From: Proteobacteria bacterium UBA964 | GTDB lineage: Bacteria; Pseudomonadota; Gammaproteobacteria; Steroidobacterales; Steroidobacteraceae | DNA: 20,106 nucleotides | Direction: 5' to 3' | Assembly (NCBI GenBank): GCA_002292945.1 | Contig: DBCG01000139.1 | Coordinates: 36,611-56,716 of the forward strand | Shown here: one piece after another, positions 1 through 7,584 of the stretch | Numbering within the stretch: the stretch's first letter is position 1 | Layout: every line of letters begins with the position of its first letter | The notes under the pieces: generated by a model | What the model was told of the DNA's origin: nothing | The model's input: the letters and a program-made list of their open reading frames with translations, nothing else | Database searches by the model: none | Translations under genes and position numbers: made by a program

Positions 1-32
1 GGTGCGCTCGTCGGGCGGCCGGACCCGGGGGC

Positions 33-812
33 CTAGGGCGCGTCGAACGCGCGACCGCTGACACCGCGCGATTGCGGCCCGAGCAGTGCGATGAACGCAG
101 CCGTGCGCGACTCGGGCGTCGGCAGCGTTCCGATGTCCTCTGACGGATAGGCCTGACGGCGCATCGCGGTGCGAGTGCGCCCGGGATTGAGGGAGTTCAC
201 CCGCACGCGTGTCTGTCCGAGCTCGTCTGCGAGCACCTGCACCATGCCCTCCAGCGCGTGTTTGGAGACCGCATAGGCGCCCCAGTACGCTCGGCCGCGA
301 CGCCCGACGCTGCTCGAGGCGCAGACCACACTGGCGTCCTGCGAGGCGCGTAGCGCCGGCATCAGCACCTGAGTGAGCGCGAAGGGGGCGGTGACGTTCA
401 CATGCATCACTTTGACCCAGGTCGGCACATCGTAATGCTCGATCGCGGCGAGCTGTCCGAGCAAGGCTGCGTTGTGTACGAGGCCGTCAAGGCGCCCCCA
501 ACGCTCTTCGATGGCCATCGCGATGGTGTCGAGATCTCCGGCGACCGCCCGCTCGAGATCGAGCGGTGCGATCAGCGGCGGTGCGACCGGTCCACCATCG
601 TGGCGTCGCAGCGCCTCGATCTCTGCGTGGACGGCCTCGAGCTTGCGCAGGTTGCGTCCGAGCAGGATGACCTCCGCACCACGTTGTGCGCATTCGAGGG
701 CGAGCGCCCGGCCGATCCCTGCGGTGGGACCGGTGATGCCGATCACGCGTCCGGACAGTTCGTCGGGTCGCAGCGTGATCTGCTGCAGGTCGAAGGGCGT
801 CTCGAGGCTCAT
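33..812 (-). CDS. yciK: YciK-type short-chain dehydrogenase/reductase
   Basis: 259-residue classical SDR with a Rossmann fold for NAD(P)(H). The nucleotide-binding motif TGPTAGIG is at residues 27-34, the HNAA motif at about 113-116, and the catalytic YAVSK (Tyr180, Lys184) follows a Ser-rich strand at about 166-168. The segment RAYWGAYAVSKHALEGM and the LNPGRTRTAMR stretch are close to what is known of gammaproteobacterial YciK, whose substrate is not established. I chose the ATG at 812 because its ATGA overlaps the stop of the upstream gene (809-812) and the family motif then starts at the usual distance. A longer reading to 980 would add residues that look out of frame with any SDR. It is the third and last gene of the ubiG unit, so translational coupling is likely. 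The TAG stop lies 32 bases from the window edge and I see no terminator. Confidence 0.88.
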   Translation of the reverse strand: MSLETPFDLQQITLRPDELSGRVIGITGPTAGIGRALALECAQRGAEVILLGRNLRKLEAVHAEIEALRRHDGGPVAPPLIAPLDLERAVAGDLDTIAMAIEERWGRLDGLVHNAALLGQLAAIEHYDVPTWVKVMHVNVTAPFALTQVLMPALRASQDASVVCASSSVGRRGRAYWGAYAVSKHALEGMVQVLADELGQTRVRVNSLNPGRTRTAMRRQAYPSEDIGTLPTPESRTAAFIALLGPQSRGVSGRAFDAP

Positions 813-1666
813 GCGCTCTCCAAGGTGCGGATGGGACGGGGGAGGTGTCCACGGCAGGCAGACACCGCGGCTTGCCAGGCCGCGATGGTACGCCGAAGCG
901 GCTCGGTACGGTTCACGGCCAAGCGTCGCGGCAAGGCCTTCTCGGTGAGTCTGGCGGTGCGCAGCGCGAGGCTCGCCCATACAAGCGCGGCGGCGAGCGG
1001 CTCGCGGGTTTCCACAGGCAAAGACTGCGCGGCGTCACAGATCACTGCACGCAGTGCCGTCACGCGGTCTCGAAGTTCAGCGGATTCGGCGGATGCGAGC
1101 GGTTCGCTGATCCAGCGTTCGTAGGCACGCGGCGGATCGCCGAGCGGGATGAACACTCGGCCCGCGCGGGCATGGGCGGTGACGGCCGACAACAGCTCGA
1201 TCTCGCGCACGGCAGGCCCCGCGACGGCGGCGAACCGTTCGGTCGCGCCGGTGCGCGCATCGACGGCACCGAGGGCGTTGAGGGCGAGCGGACGGAACAG
1301 CGCCGTCGCCCAGTCGTCGAGGTAGCGATCGAGTTCGCTGCGATCGAGGAAGGCGACCCGCGCGAGATCGATCCGCGCGACCTCGACCAAACGGCGCAGA
1401 TCCGGAGGGGTACGACCGCTCTCGAACGCTGCGGCCGCAGCCCGGCGGGTGGCGGGATGTCGCGGGTCGCCCTGCGCCAGCCGCGCGAGCTCCTCGTCCC
1501 ACCAACCGAGCTTGGCATGGGCGACCGAATGATCGAGCCCATCGCTTGCAGCTGCAGCGACCTCGCGCTCGATCTCGAACAGGGCGTCGAGGGTTGCGCG
1601 TTGCCCAGCGGGAGCGAAGCGCAGCACGAACTCGCGCACCGGCGCCGCCGGCGGTTCGAGGGTCAT
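809..1666 (-). CDS. squalene/phytoene synthase-like protein, probably degenerate
   Basis: 285-residue, mostly helical protein that I place in the squalene/phytoene synthase superfamily. The main evidence is the segment LGWWDEELARLAQGDPRHPATR (residues 53-74), which matches the W...E..R...G...HP pattern of these enzymes. A second acidic stretch, LDRYLDDWATALFRPLA, follows at 112-128. The first aspartate-rich DxxxD motif that binds prenyl diphosphate with Mg2+ is not apparent upstream of WW, so catalysis is doubtful; the eukaryotic relative NDUFAF6 is also thought to be non-enzymatic. The ATG at 1666 overlaps the ubiG stop as ATGA (1663-1666), and its own stop overlaps the yciK start, so the three genes are coupled. 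The position inside the ubiG unit suggests a link to quinone or respiratory-chain assembly; that is inference. Family assignment is moderately sure; function is unknown. Confidence 0.7.
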   Translation of the reverse strand: MTLEPPAAPVREFVLRFAPAGQRATLDALFEIEREVAAAASDGLDHSVAHAKLGWWDEELARLAQGDPRHPATRRAAAAAFESGRTPPDLRRLVEVARIDLARVAFLDRSELDRYLDDWATALFRPLALNALGAVDARTGATERFAAVAGPAVREIELLSAVTAHARAGRVFIPLGDPPRAYERWISEPLASAESAELRDRVTALRAVICDAAQSLPVETREPLAAALVWASLALRTARLTEKALPRRLAVNRTEPLRRTIAAWQAAVSACRGHLPRPIRTLESA

Positions 1667-2397
1667 CCGGCGGTGGGACCTGCTCGGCGCAGGTGTACGA
1701 GGTAGTTCACCGAGGGGTCGCGGGTGAGGGTGCAGAAGCCGGTGAGCGGGTTGTAGTCGAGCCCGGCGATCTCGAGGCATTCGAGGCCGTGATCGCGGGC
1801 CGCCGCAGCGATCTCCGAGGGGCGGATGAACTTCGCGTACTCGTGGGTGCCCCGCGGCAGCAGGCGGGCGAGATACTCGGCACCGACGATCGCGACGGCG
1901 AACGCCTTGGGTGTCCGGTTGAGCGTGGAGAGGAAGAGATCGCCACCCGGCCGCAGCAACGCGCCGAGCGTGCCCACCATCGATGCGGGATCCGGCACAT
2001 GCTCGAGCATCTCCATGCAGGTGACGACATCGAAGCTGCCGGCGGCCTCCGCCACGAGCGACTCGGCGGACCGCTGGCGGTAGTCGATGGTGAGACCCGC
2101 ACCCTCTGCGTGCAGGCGCGCGACTTCGATCATGGCGCGGGAGAGATCGATCCCCGACATGAGGGCGCCGCGCCGACCGAGCGCCTCGGCGAGCAGGCCT
2201 CCGCCGCAACCGACATCGACGACCCGCGCCCCCTCGAGTCGGCAGCGTTCCGCGACGAACCCGGCGCGCAGTGGATTCAGCGCATGCAACGGTTTGAACT
2301 CGCCGTCTGGGTCCCAGAAGCGGTGGGCGACGGCGTCGAACTTGGCGACTTCGGCAGGATCGACAGCGACTCCGGCGACAGCGGGTTCAGGCGGCAT
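1663..2397 (-). CDS. ubiG: ubiquinone biosynthesis O-methyltransferase UbiG
   Basis: 244-residue class I SAM-dependent methyltransferase that carries out both O-methylation steps of ubiquinone synthesis. SAM motif I is VVDVGCGGGLLAEAL at 59-73. The acidic motif II region is SGIDLS (81-86), FDVVTCMEMLEHVPDP at 122-137 is the motif typical of UbiG, and HEYAKFIRPSE (185-195) and LDYNPLTG (213-220) are also family hallmarks. The N-terminal part has EVAKFDAVAHRFWDPDGEFKPLH, the usual UbiG opening. I prefer the ATG at 2397 because AGAGG stands 6 bases upstream and the length matches E. coli UbiG (about 240). An in-frame ATG at 2421 would add 8 residues, and a longer reading to 2517 would run into gyrA. 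It is divergent from gyrA and is the first gene of a three-gene coupled unit. Confidence 0.93.
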   Translation of the reverse strand: MPPEPAVAGVAVDPAEVAKFDAVAHRFWDPDGEFKPLHALNPLRAGFVAERCRLEGARVVDVGCGGGLLAEALGRRGALMSGIDLSRAMIEVARLHAEGAGLTIDYRQRSAESLVAEAAGSFDVVTCMEMLEHVPDPASMVGTLGALLRPGGDLFLSTLNRTPKAFAVAIVGAEYLARLLPRGTHEYAKFIRPSEIAAAARDHGLECLEIAGLDYNPLTGFCTLTRDPSVNYLVHLRRAGPTAG

Positions 2398-2430
2398 GGA
2401 GGGCCTCTGGAGAACGGGCATGGAACAGGT

Positions 2431-2450
2431 AGTTATGGTACTATCTTTTG
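2431..2450 (+). promoter_or_regulatory. probable gyrA promoter, extended -10
   Basis: An AT-rich patch stands out between ubiG and gyrA. TGG followed by TACTAT (2436-2444) fits an extended -10 box, and CGGGCA at 2415-2420 is a poor -35. The start would be near 2451, about 30 bases before the gyrA ATG. A short inverted repeat, TAGT/ACTA with a 6-base spacer (2430-2443), overlaps the -10. I see no convincing promoter for ubiG on the other strand, only CATAAC on the minus strand in the same patch. Confidence 0.4.
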
Positions 2451-2482
2451 CCGGGTTTTCGGCTGCAAACGGCCCCAGACGA

Positions 2483-5134
2483 ATGAGCGAACTCGCCCGC
2501 GAAGTCCTGCCCGTCAACCTCGAAGACGAGATGCGGCAGTCCTACCTCGATTACGCCATGAGCGTCATCGTCGGACGGGCTTTGCCGGATGTTCGGGACG
2601 GCCTGAAGCCCGTGCACCGCCGCGTGCTCTACGCCATGCGCGAACTCGGCAACGACTACAACAAGCCCTACAAGAAATCCGCCCGCGTCGTCGGCGATGT
2701 CATCGGTAAGTACCACCCGCACGGCGACAACGCCGTGTACGACGCCATCGTGCGCATGGCGCAGCCGTTCTCGATGCGTTACCTGCTGGTCGACGGCCAA
2801 GGCAACTTCGGCTCGGTCGATGGCGACATGCCTGCGGCGATGCGCTACACCGAGGTGCGCATGTCGCGCATCGCCGGCGAACTGCTCGCCGACCTCGACC
2901 GCGAGACCGTCGACTTCGTCCCGAACTACGACGAGTCGCTCACCGAGCCTCGCGTCATGCCGGCGCGTTACCCGAACCTGCTCGTCAACGGCTCGGCGGG
3001 AATCGCGGTCGGCATGGCCACCAATATCCCGCCGCACAACCTCACCGAGATCATCAACGCCTGCGTCGCAGTGATCGATGATCCGGCGGTGTCGCTCGCG
3101 ACGCTCATGCAGCATGTGCCGGGCCCCGACTTCCCGACCGCGGGCATCATCAACGGTGCCCAAGAGATCGCCACCGCCTACAAGAGCGGCCGCGGTCGGC
3201 TCTCGATCCGTGGCCGGACACACTTCGAAGAGGTCGGCAGCAAGGGCGACCGGCAGGCCATCGTGGTCACCGAGCTGCCGTATCAGGTCAACAAGGCGCG
3301 CCTCATCGAGCGCATCGCCGATCTGGTCCGCGACAAGCTCATCGAAGGCATCTCAAACGACGGCTTGCGCGACGAGTCCGACAAGGACGGCATGCGTATC
3401 GTCATCGAGCTGCGCCGCGGCGAGAACGCCGAGGTGGTGCTCAACAACCTCTATTCCCAGACGCCGCTCGAGACCGTCTTCGGCATCAACATGGTCGCCT
3501 TGGTCGACGGACAGCCGCGGCTGCTCGGTCTCAAGGAGATGCTCGAGGCCTTCATCCGTCATCGCCGCGAGGTCGTCACGCGGCGTACGGTGTTCGATCT
3601 CGCCAAGGCTCGCGAGCGCGCGCACCTGCTCGAGGGTCTCACCGTCGCACTCGCGAGCATCGACGAGGTCATCGCCGCCATCAAGGCCTCGCCGTCGCCC
3701 GCCGAGGCGAAGACGGCGCTGCTCGGGCGCACCTGGGATGCCGGTGGCGTGCCCGCACTGCTCGCGCGAGCCGAGGGTGTCTCGACCCGTCCGCGCGATC
3801 TCGCGATCGGCTTCGGTCTGTTGCCGGAAGGCGGCTACCGGTTCAGCGACGCGCAGGCGCAGGCCATCCTCGACATGCGCCTCAACCGGCTCACCGGTCT
3901 CGAACAGGACAAGATCACCGGCGAGTACGCCGAACTGCTCGCGCGGATCGCGGATCTCTCCGACATCCTCGCCCGGGCCGAGCGCCTGCGCGAAGTGGTG
4001 CGCGACGAACTCATCGCGATCCGCGATGAGTATGGCGACGCCCGTCGGACCGAGATCAACCGCGACCACATCGATCTCGCCACCGAAGATCTGATCGAGC
4101 CGCAAGATGTGGTGGTCACGATCTCGCATGCGGGGTACGCCAAGAGCCAGCCGCTCACGGAATACCAGGTGCAGCGCCGTGGCGGGCGCGGCAAGGCCGC
4201 CACCACCGTCAAGGACGAAGATTTCATCGAGAAGATGTTCGTGGCGCATACCCACGACACGCTGCTCTGCTTCTCCAACCGTGGCCGCGTGTATTGGCTG
4301 CGGGTGTTCGAGTTGCCGCAGGCGGGCCGCAACGCGCGCGGCAAGCCGCTCGTGAACCTGATGCCGCTCGAGGAGGGCGAACGGATCAACGCCGTGCTCG
4401 CCGTGAAGCAGTTCGACGACGAGCATTTCGTGTTCATGGCCACGAGCCACGGCACCGTCAAGAAGACCCCGTTGTCCGCATATTCCCGGCCGCGCCCCTC
4501 GGGCATCATCGCCGTCGATCTGCGCGATGGCGACCGGCTCGTCGGGGTCGGTCTCACCGACGGACAGCGCGACCTTCTGCTCTGTTCCAGCGACGGAAAG
4601 GCCATCCGCTTCAACGAATCCGAGGTCCGGCCGATGGGCCGAGACGCGACCGGCGTCCGCGGCATCCGTCTCGGCGACGGACAACGGCTCATCTCGTTGG
4701 TCGTGGTCGGCGAAGGCCTGATCCTCACCGCCTCCGAGAACGGCTACGGCAAGCTCACGCCGCTCGAGGATTTCCCGTCGCACGGTCGTGGAGGTCAGGG
4801 TGTCATCGCGCTGCAGACCACCGAGCGCAACGGTGCCATGGTCGCGGCGCTGCAGGTGCGCACGGACGAGGAGATCATGCTGATCAGCTCGAGCGGCACG
4901 CTGGTCCGCACGGGGGTCGATCAAGTCTCGATCGTCGGGCGCAACACCCAGGGCGTTCGTCTCATGCGACTCGATGAAGGCGAGCGGCTCGCCGGTGTCG
5001 AGTCCATCGGTTCGCTCGGCAGCGACGTCGAATTGCCGGAGGGTGAGCTCGCATCGCTGGTCGCCGGCGAGGAGGGCGGTCCCGTCGCCGCTCCGGTCGC
5101 GGGCGACGACGGCGCCCCGCCGACCGCTCACTGA
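2483..5134 (+). CDS. gyrA: DNA gyrase subunit A
   Basis: 883 residues, complete (E. coli GyrA has 875). Subunit A of the A2B2 gyrase, which cuts and reseals DNA to introduce negative supercoils. The N-terminal breakage-reunion domain has the active-site tyrosine in AAMRYTE (Tyr122). The quinolone-resistance region reads HPHGDNAVYD at residues 78-87, so position 83 is Asn (codon AAC, 2729-2731) where E. coli has Ser; Asp87 is kept. The C-terminal pinwheel carries the GyrA box QRRGGRGK (about 564-571), which separates it from topoisomerase IV ParC. The protein ends in an acidic, Ala/Gly-rich tail. The ATG at 2483 gives the conserved opening MSELAREVLPVNLEDEM; no strong ribosome site precedes it. 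serC follows after 21 bases, so the two are probably cotranscribed. Confidence 0.97.
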   Translation: MSELAREVLPVNLEDEMRQSYLDYAMSVIVGRALPDVRDGLKPVHRRVLYAMRELGNDYNKPYKKSARVVGDVIGKYHPHGDNAVYDAIVRMAQPFSMRYLLVDGQGNFGSVDGDMPAAMRYTEVRMSRIAGELLADLDRETVDFVPNYDESLTEPRVMPARYPNLLVNGSAGIAVGMATNIPPHNLTEIINACVAVIDDPAVSLATLMQHVPGPDFPTAGIINGAQEIATAYKSGRGRLSIRGRTHFEEVGSKGDRQAIVVTELPYQVNKARLIERIADLVRDKLIEGISNDGLRDESDKDGMRIVIELRRGENAEVVLNNLYSQTPLETVFGINMVALVDGQPRLLGLKEMLEAFIRHRREVVTRRTVFDLAKARERAHLLEGLTVALASIDEVIAAIKASPSPAEAKTALLGRTWDAGGVPALLARAEGVSTRPRDLAIGFGLLPEGGYRFSDAQAQAILDMRLNRLTGLEQDKITGEYAELLARIADLSDILARAERLREVVRDELIAIRDEYGDARRTEINRDHIDLATEDLIEPQDVVVTISHAGYAKSQPLTEYQVQRRGGRGKAATTVKDEDFIEKMFVAHTHDTLLCFSNRGRVYWLRVFELPQAGRNARGKPLVNLMPLEEGERINAVLAVKQFDDEHFVFMATSHGTVKKTPLSAYSRPRPSGIIAVDLRDGDRLVGVGLTDGQRDLLLCSSDGKAIRFNESEVRPMGRDATGVRGIRLGDGQRLISLVVVGEGLILTASENGYGKLTPLEDFPSHGRGGQGVIALQTTERNGAMVAALQVRTDEEIMLISSSGTLVRTGVDQVSIVGRNTQGVRLMRLDEGERLAGVESIGSLGSDVELPEGELASLVAGEEGGPVAAPVAGDDGAPPTAH

Positions 5135-5139
5135 TCGCG

Positions 5140-5155
5140 GACCGGCCGATCGGTC
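5140..5155 (+). repeat. small hairpin just before the serC start
   Basis: GACCG (5140-5144) pairs perfectly with CGGTC (5151-5155) around a 6-base loop. It fills most of the 21-base gyrA-serC gap and ends directly at the TTG start of serC. There is no T-run, so it is not an obvious terminator. Confidence 0.4.
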
Positions 5156-6235
5156 TTGCGCGTCTTCAACTTCTCTGCCGGTCCGGCGGTGTTGCCTTTG
5201 CCGGTGCTCGAGCAGGCTCGGGACGAGATGCTCGATTGGCAAGGGGGCGGCATGTCGGTGATGGAGGTCAGCCATCGCGGCAAGGCCTTCGTCGCGATGC
5301 TCGCGCAGGCCGAGACCGATCTGCGTAGCCTGATGGGCATCCCGAGCGGATACCGCGTGCTGTTCCTGCAGGGCGGTGCGACGGGGCAGTTCACTGCGGT
5401 GCCCATGAACCTCGCGTCCGCCGGAGCCGTCGTCGACTATCTCGACACGGGCATCTGGTCCGGTAAAGCGATCGCCGAGGCGCGGCGGTTCTGCACGGTC
5501 AACATCGTCGCCGAGGAGTCGGCCTCCGGCTACACCACCGTGCCGCGGGCGGACAGCCTGCGGTTCACCCCCGGCGCGGCCTATGCCCACTACACGCCCA
5601 ACGAGACCATCGGAGGCGTCGAGTTCCCTTATGTACCGGACACGGGTGGCATCCCGCTGGTGGCCGATCTGTCCTCCACCATTTTGTCGCGGCCGCTCGA
5701 TGTGTCGCGTTTCGGTCTCATCTATGCAGGCGCGCAGAAGAACATCGGGCCTGCCGGTCTCGTGATCGTCATCGTGCGCGACGATCTCGTCGGCAAAGCC
5801 CGCTCCGGTACACCGTTGATCTGGGATTACGCGTTGATGGCGAAAGAGGGCTCGATGCTCAATACGCCCCCCACCTTCGGGCTGTACATCGCCGGCCTCG
5901 TGTTCCGCTGGCTGAAGGCCGAGGGTGGGCTCGAAGCGGTCGGTGAGCGAAACCGTGCCAAGGCGCGACTGCTCTACGATTTCATCGACCACTCGGGCTT
6001 CTACCGAAGCCCCGTCGCGCCGGACTGCCGCTCCTGGATGAACCTGCCGTTCAGGATCGTGGACCCTGCCCTCGAGCGATCGTTCTGCGCCCTGGCGGCG
6101 GAGGCGGGTCTCGTCAACCTCGAGGGTCATCGGCTTCTCGGTGGCATGCGGGCCTCGCTCTACAACGCCATGCCGATGGCCGGTGTGGAGGCCTTGGTCG
6201 CCTTCATGCGCGAGTTCCAGCGCAGGTACGGCTGA
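5156..6235 (+). CDS. serC: phosphoserine aminotransferase
   Basis: 359-residue PLP-dependent class V aminotransferase that turns 3-phosphohydroxypyruvate and glutamate into phosphoserine. It also acts in the 4-phosphohydroxythreonine branch to pyridoxal phosphate in species with that route. Opening FNFSAGPAVLPLPVLEQA (residues 4-21), GGATGQF (73-79) and the PLP lysine in YAGAQKNIGPAG (Lys195; Lys198 in E. coli) are all family signatures. It ends with the usual RASLYNAMPMAGVEAL motif. The start is a TTG at 5156: it gives the standard MRVFNFSAGP opening and no ATG or GTG fits nearby. No clear Shine-Dalgarno is present, and a small hairpin abuts the start. It lies 21 bases after gyrA and 90 before pheA, the same order as in Pseudomonas. 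Confidence 0.96.
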   Translation: MRVFNFSAGPAVLPLPVLEQARDEMLDWQGGGMSVMEVSHRGKAFVAMLAQAETDLRSLMGIPSGYRVLFLQGGATGQFTAVPMNLASAGAVVDYLDTGIWSGKAIAEARRFCTVNIVAEESASGYTTVPRADSLRFTPGAAYAHYTPNETIGGVEFPYVPDTGGIPLVADLSSTILSRPLDVSRFGLIYAGAQKNIGPAGLVIVIVRDDLVGKARSGTPLIWDYALMAKEGSMLNTPPTFGLYIAGLVFRWLKAEGGLEAVGERNRAKARLLYDFIDHSGFYRSPVAPDCRSWMNLPFRIVDPALERSFCALAAEAGLVNLEGHRLLGGMRASLYNAMPMAGVEALVAFMREFQRRYG

Positions 6236-6325
6236 GGCTGCCCGTCATGGGCGCCCCGGTTCGCAATCGCATCGTCGCCGCGGTACTCTTCGGCTCGCGT
6301 CTTCTGTCACTCCGTCCGAGCGATC

Positions 6326-7534
6326 ATGGCCAGCCGTCCCCGTAGCTCTGCGTCCCGATCCACCGCCGCCAAGGCCACTCCCAAGCGGGCGCCCAAGCCC
6401 CGGGTGAAGCCCGCCGGTGCCGATGCCCCGGTACTTCGGGCGGGTATCGAAAGCCTGCGGGGTCGCATCGATGCGGTCGACCGTGAGCTTCACGCGCTGC
6501 TCAACGAGCGTGCGCGTTTGGCGCGCGCGGTCGGGGTCTCCAAGGGCAAGCAAGGGCGGCTCGTCGACTTCTACCGCCCGGAGCGTGAATCTCAGGTGCT
6601 GCGGATGGCGCTGGAGCGCAATGCGGTTGCGCGCGCAGAGGGCGCATTGCGCGACGAGGAGGTCGTGCGGTTGTTCCGCGAGATCATGTCGGCCTGCCTC
6701 GCACAAGAAGAGCCCCTCAAGGTCGGGTTCCTCGGGCCGGAGGGGACCTTCTCCCAAGCCGCCGTCTACAAACATTTCGGGCACTCGGCCCGTGCGCTCG
6801 CGTTGGGATCCATCGACGAGGTGTTCCGCGAGGTCGAAGCAGGGCATGCCGATTTCGGCGTCGTGCCCATCGAGAACTCGACCGAGGGCAGCGTCAACCA
6901 CACGCTCGATCGTTTCCTGAGTTCGCCGCTGCTGATATGCGGCGAGGTGGAGCTGCGTATCCGCCAGAACCTGATGGGTCGGATGCGATCGCTGCGCGAG
7001 ATCAAGCGCGTCTGCAGCCATCCGCAATCGCTCGCGCAGTGTCGTGAGTGGCTCAACGAGCACCTGCCCGATGCGGAGCGACTCCCCGAGTCGAGCAACG
7101 CCGAGGCGGCGCGTCGCGCCCGCGACGAGCGCGGGACCGCGGCGATCGCCGGTACCACGGCGGCCGAGGTCTATGGCCTCGACGTGCTCGCCTCCGACAT
7201 CGAGGACCGGCCCGACAACACCACGCGTTTCCTGGTGGTCGGTCGGCGCAGCTTCGGGCCGAGCGGCCAAGACCGCACCACGCTGCTGTTGTCCACCGGT
7301 CATACCGAGTCGCCTGGCGCTTTGCATCGTCTGCTCGAGCCGCTCGCCCGCAACCGCGTGAGCCTCAGCCGCATCGAGTCGCGGCCCTCGCAGCGGCGTA
7401 AATGGGACTATGTGTTCTTCATCGACCTTGAGGGTCATGCCGAAGACCCTCATGTCGCCAAGGCGCTCGAAGGCCTCAAAGATCGCGCCTCGCTCTATCG
7501 CGTGCTCGGGTCCTATCCGCGCGCGGTTCTTTGA
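6326..7534 (+). CDS. pheA: bifunctional chorismate mutase/prephenate dehydratase
   Basis: 402 residues: chorismate to prephenate to phenylpyruvate, the phenylalanine branch. The AroQ-type chorismate mutase domain is at about 38-128 (LRGRIDAVDRELHALLNERARLA), followed by prephenate dehydratase at about 131-305, starting VGFLGPEGTFSQAA and with the catalytic DNTTRF (Thr300). A C-terminal ACT domain (about 318-395) carries GALH (331-334) and ESRP (351-354), the pair that binds phenylalanine for feedback inhibition. Residues 1-35 are an extra Arg/Lys/Ala/Pro/Ser-rich stretch not seen in the usual family N-terminus. The ATG at 6326 has only a weak ribosome site; a GTG near 6404 is an alternative that would remove most of this tail. 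The TGA stop overlaps a TTG in the aroA frame. Confidence 0.95.
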   Translation: MASRPRSSASRSTAAKATPKRAPKPRVKPAGADAPVLRAGIESLRGRIDAVDRELHALLNERARLARAVGVSKGKQGRLVDFYRPERESQVLRMALERNAVARAEGALRDEEVVRLFREIMSACLAQEEPLKVGFLGPEGTFSQAAVYKHFGHSARALALGSIDEVFREVEAGHADFGVVPIENSTEGSVNHTLDRFLSSPLLICGEVELRIRQNLMGRMRSLREIKRVCSHPQSLAQCREWLNEHLPDAERLPESSNAEAARRARDERGTAAIAGTTAAEVYGLDVLASDIEDRPDNTTRFLVVGRRSFGPSGQDRTTLLLSTGHTESPGALHRLLEPLARNRVSLSRIESRPSQRRKWDYVFFIDLEGHAEDPHVAKALEGLKDRASLYRVLGSYPRAVL

Positions 7535-7584
7535 ACGCTGCGCCGACCTATCCACGCCCTCGTCGCCCGATCGCCATCGAACCC

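Noticed and set aside
1..32. GC-rich inverted segment downstream of yciK as a terminator
   Set aside because: Only a 4-pair stem can be drawn and there is no T-run; the window edge prevents a better look.
3353..6130. A 925-codon open frame on the minus strand opposite gyrA and serC
   Set aside because: It mirrors the strong GC3 bias of the real genes, its translation is a run of Asp, Arg, His and Val with no family motif, and it crosses two well-supported genes.
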